From positions 399,107,993-399,171,992 of the forward strand of contig NC_058520.1 in NCBI RefSeq assembly GCF_904849725.1: 64,000 nt of DNA, written 5' to 3'. The stretch comes from Hordeum vulgare subsp. vulgare. Taxonomy: Eukaryota; Streptophyta; Magnoliopsida; Poales; Poaceae. The translations under genes and the position numbers were made by a program. The notes beneath the pieces were generated by a model, which was given only the letters and a program-made list of their open reading frames with translations, ran no database searches and was not told where the DNA came from. Shown here one piece after another: positions 1 through 11,279 of this stretch (its first letter is position 1; every line of letters starts with the position of its first letter).

Positions 1-321
1 GTGGAGCGCTCGTGGACTCTCACGGTTGTTATCCTCCGTGGGCTGAAGTCTCCACTAACGTGGACGTATGATAGAAACACCTACCGGAACCACGCCAAAA
101 ATCACCGTGTCAATCTTTGCGTTTGATCTTCCTTCCCTACCCTCTACATTACATTTGCATGTCTTTACTTTCCACTGCCATACTCTTAGATATGCATGTG
201 TAGGGTGAACTTGAAAGTCATAATTGCTAAAACTGACCCACGACTAAAATTGGGAAAAGGCTAAGTTTTTATTTTGTCAAGTAGTCTAATCACCCCCTCT
301 AGACATACTTAGGATCCTACA
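1..321 (+). mobile_element. Element W, 5' LTR (3' part only)
   Basis: This is the end of the 5' LTR of the outermost element W; its start lies before the window. It is the reverse complement of the LTR stretch at about 60066-60385, which belongs to the inverted sister copy X. It ends in CTACA at 321 and is followed directly by a tRNA-Met-type primer binding site, which fixes the LTR boundary. W is a Copia element of Sirevirus/Maximus type, judged by its gag type and extra 3' ORF. The family name is not known to me. Confidence 0.85.
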
Positions 322-323
322 AG

Positions 324-335
324 TGGTATGAGAGC
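324..335 (+). other. W primer binding site (tRNA-iMet type)
   Basis: TGGTATGAGAGC starts two bases after the LTR end. It differs at one base from the usual TGGTATCAGAGC complement of initiator tRNA-Met. The sister copy X has the unmutated form at 60063-60051. Confidence 0.85.
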
Positions 336-374
336 TTTGGTATCCATTGCATTGGTTTCACAACCTAGGAGAGT

Positions 375-2467
375 ATGGCATCTAGTGAGGGAAAATACCA
401 CCGTAGAGGTCCATATTATGATGGTACAAACTTTGCTAGTTGGAACCATAAGATGAAAATGCATATTCTTGGTCATAACCCCGCCATTTGGGTTTTTGTT
501 CGTGTTGGTGCGCAAGGTGATTTCTTCGGTGATGGAAGGGAATTAGATCGCGATGTGGAAGAATTAGAGATGATGCAATACAATGCTCAAGCCCGCGACA
601 TTCTATTCAACTGCTTGTGCCCCGAAGAATTCAACAAAATTAGTCGCCTTCAGAATGCTAAGGAAATTTGGGATACTTTGGTTGATATGTACGAAGGTAC
701 TAAATCCGCCAGGGAATCTAAGTTGGATGTGCTACAAAGTCATCTTGACAAGTTCAACATGAAGGATGGTGAAGGAGTCGCTGAGATGTACTCTAGGCTA
801 GCTCTCATTACAAATGAGATTGCTGGCTTAGCAAGCGAAGAGATGGCTGACAAATCCATTTTCAAGAAGATACTTAGATCCTTGGATGGAAGATACGACA
901 CCATGCAAATTGATCTAGATGATGCCAAACTACAAGGATCTGAAGCCAACAGAAGTCATTGGAAGGATTGTCACTCATGAAATGTCACTCAAGGACAAAG
1001 ATGAGTTGCACAACAAGTCAAGCGGTTCTTACAAAGCTTCAAGTGATACTCAAGACAACCTTGTTACCAATCAACAGACAAACCTCATGGTCAGAAAATT
1101 CAACAAGTTCTACAAGAGTTGAGGCAAAGAGAGAAGCTCAAGCTCAATATATGAAGAAAATCGTTCATCTAGCCGTGACCGAAATTGCTACAATTGTGGA
1201 AAGCCCGAACAATGTTCCAATGAGTGATTGGCTCCCCACTAATAGAGGGAATAGTCACCTAGAAGATGAAGCTTAAGAGAAGAGTCACCTCGCAGAGAGA
1301 GAAGGAGTAGAGAAGATCGCTATGAACGAAGACACTCCCAGAGAAGTAAGGAATCGGAGAAGAAGGAAAAGTACACCAAGAGCCACTCAATAAGAAGACA
1401 TCAAGCTCATATTGGTGAATGGGTATCCGGCTTCGAGTCCGACAACCAATCCGAGAGAAGCTACCACTCCAACTCCGACTATAGTCAAGATGAAGGTGTT
1501 GACGGCCTTGCACTCGTTTCCTCCAAGTCCTATGACATATTTAATTCACCAAATGAAGGATTTGGAAACTGCTTCATGTAAAAAGGCCCCAAGGTATCAC
1601 ACCTCGAATATCTTGACTTCAGTAGTGATGAGGATAATTTGTTAGGAGAAGATGACTTGCTCTTTGATAAGACTAGTGATAACATTGAAAATGAACTTGA
1701 TAATAACCATGCTAGTCAAGAGAAGTCGAATGATGATGACAAGAAAGAGATTGAACGACCAACTAAAGAATTAAACATTCTTAAGTTAGTTGATGAAACT
1801 ACTCTATAAGATCATAGAGAGCTTGCAAGAACTCATGAGAAGCTACGCTTTGAGAAGCTAAATTTAGAGCAAGAGCATGAGTTTCTAAAAGCAATCAATG
1901 ATGATCTTCAAAAGAAGAGCTTTTCTTATCTAGCCAAACGATTACTCTTGTCTACCTTTGTTCCACAAGTTAAACCTAAGAACACTAGTAACAAAGGCAA
2001 GAAAGTTTCTTCATCTAGTAACAACAATTCTAAAGTTAAATCAAATGATCTTGTTACTAGTGGCTCTCTTGATTCCACTAATGATTCTCTTAGCAAGGTT
2101 ACACTTGAGTAAGAAAATGATTTATTGAAAGGAATTATAGAGAGATGTGTCTTCAAGAGTCTTGCCGGAAGTAAGCAATTCGAGGAAATTGCGTGCAAGC
2201 AAGGAGGACATCGGAAGAAGAAAGGTGTTGGCTACTTCAATGCCAACGGAGTTGAATGTGAAAAAGGTGAATACCCCATCCATAAGTTTGTTCCCCAAAA
2301 GGAGAAGTATAATCCTACTCTCCCCAAGGGGACAAGCTCTCAAGATGACCTTCTACCACAAGACCACAAGGGCATGGGCAATCTTCAAGAGGAGACTGAC
2401 TCGTTCGAGGAAGAACCCAAGGCCAAGGTTAAGTGGAATCCTAAGGACACTACTACCTATACTTCAT
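375..2467 (+). pseudogene. Element W gag (broken), 5' part
   Basis: Copia-type Gag (nucleocapsid/capsid precursor), 39 bases after the PBS. The ATG at 375 opens about 180 good codons with a YYDGTNFASW motif and a UBN2-like Gag core (AKEIWDTLVDMYEG). A one-base loss near 905 relative to copy X shifts the frame. The continuation has in-frame stops at about 1120, 1225, 1577 and 2110. The zinc knuckle near 1183-1222 is ruined: its histidine is gone and a stop replaces the last cysteine (CYNCGKPEQCSNE). A coiled-coil-rich, lysine/serine-rich C-terminal part follows. The solo LTR interrupts it at 2467; the last codons resume at 27248 and end with TAG at 27310-27312. It is not functional. Confidence 0.85.
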
Positions 2468-3511
2468 TGCTACGGCAACAAAAGTCCTTCCTTGGCGCTA
2501 GGAATTCTTCTTGCTACTTCTCTGGTTTGCGTCGGGTTTTCCCTTGAAGAGGAAAGGGTGATGCAGCACAGGAGCAGTAAGTATTTCGCTCAGTTTGAGA
2601 ACCAAGGTATCAATCGAGAAGGAGGGTCTCGTCAAGTCCAGAGTACCTGCGCAAACACAAACAAGCTTGCACCCAACGCTTCAAAGGGGTTGTCAATCCC
2701 TTCAAGATTGTTTGCAAAGTGAGATCTGAAGGCGGAAAGTGCAACAAAGTAAAAAGTGTAAGGCTGAAAATATTGTGTGGAGTAGACCCGGGGGCCATAG
2801 TGTTCACTAGAGGCTTCTCTCAAAATAGCAAATATCACGGTGGGTGAACAAATTACTGTCGAGCAATTGATAGAACCGCGCAAAGTCATGATGATATCTA
2901 AGGCAATGATCATACATATAGGCATCACGTCCGAGACAAGTAGACCGATACTTTCTGCATCTACTACTATTACTCCACACATCGAGCGCTATCCAGCATG
3001 CATCTAGTGTATTGAGTTCATGACGAACAGAGTAACGCTTTAAGCAAGATGACATGATGTAGAGGGATAATCTCAAACCAATGATGAAAACCCCATCTTT
3101 TTACCCTTGATGGCAACAACATGATGCGTGCCTCGCTACCCCTTCTGTCACTGGGTGAGGTCACCGCACGGTATGAACCCAAAACCAAGCACTTCTCCCA
3201 TTGCAAGAATCATAGATCTAGTTGGCCAGACAAAACCCACAACTCGAAGAGAATGACAAGGATATGAAATCATGCATCACAGAGATCAGAAGAAACTCAA
3301 ATAAGATTCATAGATAATCTGATCATAAATCCACAATTCATCGGATCTCGACAAACACGCCGCAAAAGAAGATTACATCGGATAGATATCCATGAAGATC
3401 ATGGAGAACTTTGTATTGAAGATCCAAGAGAGAGAAGAAGCCATCTAGTTACTAGCCATGGAACCGTAGGTCTATGGTGAACTACTCACGCATCATCGGA
3501 GAGGTCATGGT

Positions 3512-5525
3512 TGAAAAGACCTTGATGACGCCTAGAGGGGGGGGGGGGTGAATAGGCTATTTAAAAACTTCTTCGGATTTGGCTTAAACCTAATGCGGAA
3601 ATAAACTAAGAGGATACTGGTCAAGCACAAATCCTAAATGCACTAGGCACTGCCACGTGTATCAACAACACGATCTACCAAGATGGACACAATACAATTA
3701 CTAACAAGCACAAGCAAGTCACACAAACTTACTTGAGATATATCACCCGACAAGTAGGTGAACGACACAAGATACTAGATCACACTATAGCACACGATAT
3801 ATCAAAAGCTGCAAGTGTGAACGTGTGGATATAGAGGGTATGCTTGAATGATTAATCTTGTACAAGAAATAGCCAACACAATATAATGAGCACAAACAAT
3901 ATGCAATGTATGTATGCTCAAGTAACACAAGTGAATCACAAGTAAGGAGCTAGGGTTAAGGATAACCAAGGTCACTGAGACAAAGATGTATCCCGATGTT
4001 CACTTCCGTGGAGGGAAGCTAGTCACTGTTAGAGAGGTGGATGTTACCACGAAGGCACACCAACGCCACGAAGGCTCACCCTATTCTCCCTTTGAGATAA
4101 CACCACGAAGGCGTTTCTCAACCACTAGTGGTAAGACTTTGAAGTGGCTTCCAAACCCTCACAAACTTTTCCGGGGGTAATCACACGGATTGATTCCTCT
4201 CCGAAGAACTCCTACCTCCTAGGAGTCTCCAACCTCCAAGAGTAACAAGATCATGGGGAATGCTCAAAACTTTCTCAAATCTCAAATAGCTTGGGTTGAG
4301 AGAAGGAGAGGGAGACGATCTATCTTTTGATTGGAACAACTCTCAAAGGGGCTCACAAATGGTCTTGGGATCTAAGATTTGGTGGGAGCAAATGTATGTG
4401 GGGTAGAAATGTGTTCTTATGAGGATATGGCTGTATTGGGCACACTCTCACGAAGTGGGAGGGGGGTATATATAGTGGGGAGAGTAAAACAGTCGTTGGG
4501 GACACTTTAAGTCACACAGGGGTCGGACATCCGGCAGCTCACGGATGTCCGGGCGTCCACAAGGAGTCGGACGTCCGACAGGGGTCGGTCGTCCGAGGGA
4601 TGTAAATATATCTGGAACCACTTTGGAGTTGATCAGGGACCGGACGTCCGGAGAGAGCCGGAAGTCCGAGTTATCCGACTCAAACTTCTCTCGTGCAAGA
4701 TTCCGGATTTCCGAAAGGGGACGGACGTCCGGCCCTCGGAAGTCCGGAGGGAGCCGGAAGTCCGAGTTATATGGCTCAAGTTTCTCTGGTGCATAGTTCC
4801 GGATTTCCGAAGCTGGTCGGACGTCCGGGCCTCGGACGTCTGGAGGGAGCCGGAAGTCCGACTTATATGGCTCTGATTTCTCTGGTATAGGATTCCGGAT
4901 TTCTGAAGCAGTCGGTCATTCGGCCCTCGGACGTCCGGAGGAAGCCAGATGTCCGAGGCACTGTTCCTGTTTTCTGATAACAGCAGAGCAGTGGAGATGT
5001 GGTATGAGCCGAACAGTGGATATCTAGTTTGAGCAAGTTCATCACAAAACCTGTGATCCCCTCTTAATAGTGCGGGATCCCTAAATACTCAAGAATTGTA
5101 AAAGGGTTACCGATGATCCATACTTGAGTGTATAATTTTATTCGCTGATCATCACTCCGCACCGCTAACTTCAAAGGAACTGATACCTTTGAGTTAGCCC
5201 TTTCACTTGAGCTTGATGTTGTTGTTCTTTCTTCGCTCAATGTTGAAAGCAAGACATGATGAAGTCTTCAAGTAGCTCTCCCATACACAATGTGGAAAGC
5301 CTAGCTTATATATTCATCTTCATTTGTCCACCATGTGAACATCCACAAGGATCAAGCATGTAGTGCTCAGGAATGCTTATCTTGATCTTGTCCTTGTTAG
5401 CACATGCGCTTGTACTTATCAACACATGATCATTCACAATAGCTTAAAGGGGATTAGTGTTTAATTATCTATATGTGTGTTGTCAGCAACACCAAAACAT
5501 GATTAAGGGCATGACTGCACTTTCA
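3512..5525 (-). repeat. Element B 3' LTR
   Basis: Plus-strand reading starts TGAAAAGACC and ends CTTTCA; it matches 24626-26726 along its length. It is 2014 bases against 2101 for the 5' LTR, mostly because one 96-base tandem unit is missing. TATA-like tatatatag lies at 4467-4475, read on the minus strand after the motif array. A poly-G run at about 3537-3548 differs in length from the other LTR. Confidence 0.92.
4522..4960 (-). repeat. B LTR minisatellite of TCGGACGTCCGA-like palindromes (3' LTR)
   Basis: A 96-base tandem unit starts at 4655, 4751 and 4847, with a diverged start at 4941. Each unit holds several variants of the perfect palindrome TCGGACGTCCGA (for example CCGGAAGTCCGAG). On the minus strand the array lies just upstream of the LTR TATA box (4475-4467), so it is in the U3 promoter region. 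Confidence 0.9.
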
Positions 5526-5541
5526 ATCTCCCCCTTTTTGG
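5526..5541 (-). other. B 3' polypurine tract
   Basis: The minus-strand reading CCAAAAAGGGGGAGAT abuts the 3' LTR. This is the plus-strand DNA primer site expected there. Confidence 0.9.
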
Positions 5542-6047
5542 TAGTTGATGACAACAGACATATAGCTCTCAAAAATAGTAATAGACATGTGTGGCTTAGG
5601 AGAGATTTGTTACGATGCTTAGGAAGCTCCCCCTTATTATATGCATAGTAAAATAGGTAAGTGCGGGAGCTCCCCCTTAATGTGTGCATTGAAGATAATA
5701 GCATGATATAACACCATAATAGTTCAACAATACATAGCATATCATATGAATCAAGGCATATCATATGAATCAATAGGATAGCATAAAACTCATCATCATA
5801 TGACACAACTATAATATCATGATATCTCATCACCACATGATAGTTCAACAATACATCATCCATAAGTATCGTTACATGATGACACATCATTAAGTTCGAC
5901 ATAATACATCATACCATACATTATGAGAGAAACTAAAATCGAAACTAAGATAATGTTCTCCCCCTTTGGCATCAAGGACCAAAAAGGAGGGAAAACCGGC
6001 AATGCTACCACATACTCAAATATCACCCTCATCAATATCATCATTAA

Positions 6048-7608
6048 TCAGTCATCATCCTCATCATCCTCATCCTCATCTTCAAGCAAACCACTGCCAC
6101 CAGCCTCGTCAAGAAAATCAGCCCACTCAGGACCAGATGGGAAGCCAAAGTCAGAAGGAGGAGCAGCAGGAAGGGCCTCATCGTCACTCACATCAAGAGC
6201 GCCCGAGTCTCTCGGACGAGCCTTGAGGGCATTCTTGGAGGAGACGAGGCGAGAAACCACATCATGAGTTTGACCGCACTGGAAAGAGAAGGCCTTCATC
6301 ATAGCAGAATGTGCCTTGCCAATGAATTTGGCAAATCGACCGAGAGGAGCTGAGCTGGATGAAGGGGTTGCTGACCGGGCAGCAGTGCGGCGAGTGAAGG
6401 TGGATGGTGGGGTTTTCTTGGGAGCATAGTTATCCGCCATGTGAGCGGGAATGACCCACTTGTGATGCGTGTGAGTGACAGCAACAGTGAATTCAGCCAC
6501 ATGGTTAATAAAAGCCTGGATGAAGGGGGCATGAGGGAAGGCTCGCTTGTATTGAAAACTAGCGAGCCGAATCTCATGCCATAGAAAGTGAGGCACATTA
6601 AATTTTTCCCTTGGGGTTCTCGTGCAAACATGACATGATGTCAATACAGTAGCCACTGCAGGATCCCTTATCACCCATCTTTGGATAGATGGTGCGGATA
6701 AGACACTGAAAAATGATAAAGTAGGGAGAGCGCCAGATGGATACTTGGTTAAGATCCTTCATCCGTTCGTCTGCATCAAGTTCACGGAGTGGTTTGAGGA
6801 GATACCCACACGCCTCAATTGGCTTATGTGCATGGTTAGGATCATTCCTATGGATTTTGAAGCCGGAGTCGGGGAAACCGAGTGCGGCAACAAACTCATC
6901 ATAAGAGGCTGTGAACTGAACGTCAGAGGTTATCCAGCTAACAGTGTTGTTTGGGCCAAAGAAACATGTGGCATAAAATTGGTGAATAGCAGCATCGTTA
7001 AAATCGCACCGAAAAGCAAAGGGGGCAGCAAGCCCCGATGACTCAATGAGCTCAATGGCACCCGGGTATTTCGCCGGGTGCTTGCGAATATGCTCAAGAT
7101 CAATAAAGTGATGGACAGAGAGACCCTTAGGAACAATGACCGTAGTAAAGATGTCCGCCTGGACGTTTGTGCGGAAATGTGAGTCCATAGAGTCACGTAC
7201 AACAGAGAATTGGTTAACGTCGCGGCGGAAAGTGAGGTAGGAAGACTTAGCAACCGTGGTGAAGTTCCTGACTTCACGACCTAAAGTAGCAGGAGGTTCA
7301 AGAGAGATGCGAGGAGCTTCATCTTCGGGCTGTTCAGGAGGGGGTGGTGGCATATAGGAGGGCCTGCGAGTCCCAGGCTTCGGCATAGACTTCCGAACGG
7401 TGGGAGGTTCAGCACGGTCCTTAGCTGCAAGCTCATCCTCGAAGTCAGAGCCATCAGACGATGAGGGGAGCTGTTGAGGAGGAGGACGCCGGGCGAGCCG
7501 TTTGAAGGGACGGCGTTGCCCATCGGAGTCATCCGACCCCGTGCCAGTAGGGGCACGAGCGGATGAGCCAGCAGTGTTCTTCTGGGCGGTGTGCTTAGTC
7601 TTGGGCAT
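6048..7608 (-). pseudogene. Element B extra ORF (Sirevirus 'env-like' position), one frameshift
   Basis: The ATG at 7608 follows the predicted acceptor at 7621. About 335 codons run to a stop at 6598; the reading then continues in another frame from about 6670 to 6048, so one frameshift separates the two parts. The N-terminus is basic, serine- and proline-rich (PPPPPPEQPEDEAP). The middle is a folded-looking domain (residues ~140-330) with IDLEHIRKHP and AAIHQFYATCFF, related to the extra ORFs of C and X. The C-terminus ends in a run of Asp/Glu. The middle resembles what plant proteomes call 'putative plant transposon protein'. I see no clear signal peptide or transmembrane helix, so 'envelope' describes its position only. 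Confidence 0.75.
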
Positions 7609-7620
7609 GATGAACAAGGC

Positions 7621-7728
7621 CTACACGGTTGGAAACCCAATGGGGAACGGTCACGGTCAAACCACATGAACGAACACATGAATCTTGGGAGAAAGGGGAA
7701 CCAAACGTGTGTGAGACCGAGGGGATAC
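7621..7728 (-). other. Predicted leader intron before the B extra ORF
   Basis: On the minus strand CTGCAG|GTATCC (donor, intron from 7728) and CCGTGTAG|GCC (acceptor, intron ends 7621) bound a 108-base, pyrimidine-rich stretch. It lies between the TATA box and the ATG. The prediction is from sequence only. Confidence 0.55.
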
Positions 7729-7918
7729 CTGCAGATCGAGAGAGGAGAGGAAGGGAAGACGGATCCCGCGGAGGAGATTGGATCCCGTGGAGGAGATCAG
7801 TCAGATCCCGGAGCAGGGCCCCTGGTGGCGGCGCCGGCGAGCACCTCTGGCGCTGGCGGCGGCGGCTGGGAGAAAAGGAGGCAGGTGGGGGCTAGGGTAA
7901 GGCCCAGCCTGCGCCCTT

Positions 7919-8066
7919 CTATTTATAGAGCTCCCGAAGTGTCGGACGTCCGAGGGGCGTCGGACGTCCGGAGAATGTTTAGCCGTCGGACGACCGACAT
8001 GTGCTGGATGTCCGGAGCGCGTTTAGTCGTCGGACGTCCGAGATCCGTCGGACGACCGAGAGAGAA
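7919..8066 (-). promoter_or_regulatory. B internal promoter module: palindrome array plus TATA box
   Basis: About seven copies of TCGGACGTCCGA or close variants (TCGGACGACCGA, TGGATGTCCGG) fill 7941-8066. Directly downstream in sense direction is CTATAAATAG (7928-7919). This repeats the order array-then-TATA seen in B's LTRs, about 0.3 kb ahead of the extra ORF's ATG. Confidence 0.65.
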
Positions 8067-8101
8067 GGCAGAGGCAATTTCTGGGGTTTGGATGATGAGG
8101 T

Positions 8102-10164
8102 GATAAGGAGTATTCTCGCATGTGTAGCAACCAAAGGGACCTCTCAACTAACATATTTTGGACATGATATGATGTAAGTCTTTTAATACGATTACTATGA
8201 TAAGTGTGGGTCCAAAATACCGTCAAACGCCTGAGTGCATCTAATCATGCACAAGTTATCCTCTTATAAGAGCAAGACACATGCCACAAGGGTCATGGCA
8301 CAAATTTGTCTCATTCATATGACCATGAAGAGCTAAGAGAACACCAACACTAAGCATTTCATCAATGTGATTGACAAGGACATGCAGGAAATTACAAAGT
8401 GGAAAAAGTATTATGTTCATGCCATGATGCAACCTACACAGTGTTGACTCTAATGTTGTACATGCATGAGGTAAATACTTGTTACCGGAAAAGCATTGGT
8501 ATGGCGTAGAAGTAGCCGAGTCCTGTCTTGACTCTATTTCTTAGTGACCAGCACCATCTTCTTCTGAGAATAAGTCAAGATAGCAATGCTTCTCCAAAGT
8601 ACCTAAACCACCAATTAAGCACAATATGGTCCCCAAACTTATTGGGTCCGAAGTAGTTAGTCCAACTACAATATATATAGGGTAAGATCACTCAATTATG
8701 TGCATATAGATATAAGTTTTACTTACAAGCATACCCTAACCTTTTAATGGATACGTCTGATTTACCATATACATATATTGGATCAAAGATATGATAGACA
8801 CGACATGTGCATCTACACATAGTAGATATGCCTACACAATCCTATCAAAATCCAAGGATATACAATTTGGACAAATGAACACATAATTTTCTATTACAGA
8901 ACATTCATGTCGTCCAAAATGGATCAGGGTGACAAATCAACATATGGTAGCACCCCAAGTTCAACACATGAACCGGTCAAGGCATCAAACCATGTAAGGC
9001 ATGCATTTTGCACAACCTTACATGCATGTCTCACCCCAGTATATGTATAAGTGTAGGTAATATGATTATAACTCCCACAACATTATGAAATAAATAGTGC
9101 GAGCTCAAAGACATGCATGGGAGTTTACCGGGAGACACATGAATTTCTCGGCACGTTATGTAGGTCAACTAAAAATAAAGCCGAAATAAAATGACCATGT
9201 GAAACACTACCAAGCCAGAGATACCATGTGTGAGAGAACACAATGGCATTTAGAGTTATCAGTGGTGGTAGGTGCCAAACGAGCACAAAGATCGTTTTAT
9301 ACTCACACACGTGTGATATGGGAGTTCAACCATAAGAATAATGTTTAGATGTCATACGTTAACATCCCAATTAGTTAGATCATAGTGTGGAGAAATAATT
9401 CTAAAGGCATGCATCAACTATGCCCTTCTTTTAGATACTAATAGGGCTTATTATGCGAATTAAGATATGTGGAGCATGACACGCCACACAGTTATAGGAT
9501 AACCCCATGTGGTAGATTCTGAGTGGCATACATCGGATGTTTTATCTTACCAGGGGATGTGACATGCACAAAGCATATCATACTCCCATAATGTGATAAT
9601 CCATGTATTTATCATACAAGGCAATCAATCATCCAACTAAGGTGATAAGTGGATGCCAATATAAACTTCGGATGGCTTTGACATCAAACTAATTGATTGG
9701 ATAATCTTGCACCGTGAATACTACATGGAGTCCAATACATATATACACATTTTGGGTTAGTGGTGTGCATAGAGAAGAACACTCCCCCTTAATGTGATGA
9801 GCTATTAACGTCTCAAAAGACCCACACAACGGTGCAACTAGGATGCAAGTAATGATCAGGACTACACACAACTATATGACATACATAACGACCTACACAT
9901 GATAGATAACATATAACAATCATACTAGTAGGCGCAACATGTCAAAGTACATGCTAGGTACCAAACCTAGACATGAGAAGGAGTGGGGCATGCGACTTTC
10001 AATGTAAACAATTTAAGTACAAGTCACCGCAAGGAGGCACATTGGATATGGGATATGGGCTTGATAATCCAAGTGACTTGGCTTGAGATGACACGAATGA
10101 TGAAGAGTCCTCAAATCTTCATTGTGTATCCAAGTCTCCAATGTCCTCCAAAGTCACCTATTGA
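8102..10164 (-). other. B non-coding region between gag and the internal promoter
   Basis: An AT-rich stretch with no coding potential that I can support and no trace of pol. A short piece near 8605-8660 resembles the gag end around 10170-10210 (LxGPN reading) and may be a duplicated gag fragment. The internal polypurine tract at 9790-9782 is its only clear landmark. Confidence 0.6.
9782..9790 (-). other. B internal polypurine tract
   Basis: The minus-strand reading AAGGGGGAG is followed by TGTTCTTCTC. Element C has AGGGGGAG followed by TGTTGTTCTC after RNase H (18883-18900), so this is a shared landmark, not a chance purine run. Confidence 0.65.
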
Positions 10165-11274
10165 TCAAGTTTGAGCTTGTTGGTCCCCAACTACGTTGGG
10201 TCCTAAGAGGTTAGTCACAATAGGCTTGGCAACCCAAATGGTTCTTTTCTTGGCACCATTTTGAGTACCAACAAACTTGGCAAACACATTGCCAACCTTA
10301 TTCATCCCAAGGGAATAGCTATCATCAATAGTGATTGGGTTGGATAAGTTACCTCTCATGCAAGACGAAGTGACTTGACCCTTCTCACAACATAACTAGC
10401 AACATCTACCCTTTGTTTTCTTCCCAGTTGATTTCTCACCTCGGGGAGTGTTGGCTTGGGTCTTATTGGGAAGAGGCCTTCCTTCAACTTGTAGCTGAGT
10501 GTGTGATTGAGTTTGTGGCCGCTTCCCTTGTTGCTTGTGACTTTGAGACTTCGTCTTCAGAGGGAAAGATCTAAGATGGTGCCCTTTAACTTTGCGCTTG
10601 AAGCAAATGATTTTGGCTGAATTCTTTAGTCGTCCTAGGCCACTCTTGTTCTTGTTTGAGTTTACTCCAACATCATTTTTGTCATTCGGAGATGTTTGCT
10701 CACACATGACGTTGTTGAGTGTGGACATCCCTTCATGACACTATTGCAAGTCTTTCTTCAAAGAAGTGACTTGGGCCTTGAGCTCTTCGATTTCCTCTGC
10801 ACGGTTAGTGTCAATGCAAGTACTAGAGGAAGTGTAAGCTTCATTGTTAGAGCAACAAGGCAAGGAAAGTAATTCATCACACGAGGTAGCAACATTATGA
10901 GTAGATGAATTACGAGGACTAGCACATGGAAATATAGTACTTTGATTAGAAGTGGTGCCATTGTCCACATGAGGCTCACTTGATGTTACCTTGGTGATGA
11001 TAGCCTCATGAGCTAACTTTTGCACATTATGGGATGTTAGAAGATCGGCATGAGAGCTTGTGAGCATTACATGGTTTTCTTCCAACTTCCCATAATGGCT
11101 AGTTAGTAAATCAAGTTGAGCACGTAGCTCAACATTCTCCTTCAATGTTGATACTTCAAAAGATATAGGGTTAGATGTACAAGTATCATCGATAATATGA
11201 GAGGAGTAAGTAGCGATTAGAGACTTTTCATGAGTAGATTGAAGCTCCTCATAGATCTTGGAGGTTTTGATGAG
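10165..11274 (-). pseudogene. Element B gag, 3' part
   Basis: This continues the gag begun at 24569. When element C and one TSD copy are left out the frame is unbroken (2214 bases from ATG to TGA at 10165). It has two in-frame stops, at 10741 and 10396. It encodes a coiled-coil-like segment, then a degraded zinc knuckle (CFKRKVKGHHLRSFP, second and third cysteines lost), a basic tail, and the end motif IWVAKPIVTNLLGPN. In C the equivalent WVPK motif is followed by protease; here a stop follows. Confidence 0.8.
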
Positions 11275-11279
11275 CTCTC

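Noticed and set aside
5923..6267. Plus-strand frame rich in Ser and His near 6060
   Set aside because: It is the antisense shadow of the acidic C-terminus of the B extra ORF on the minus strand.
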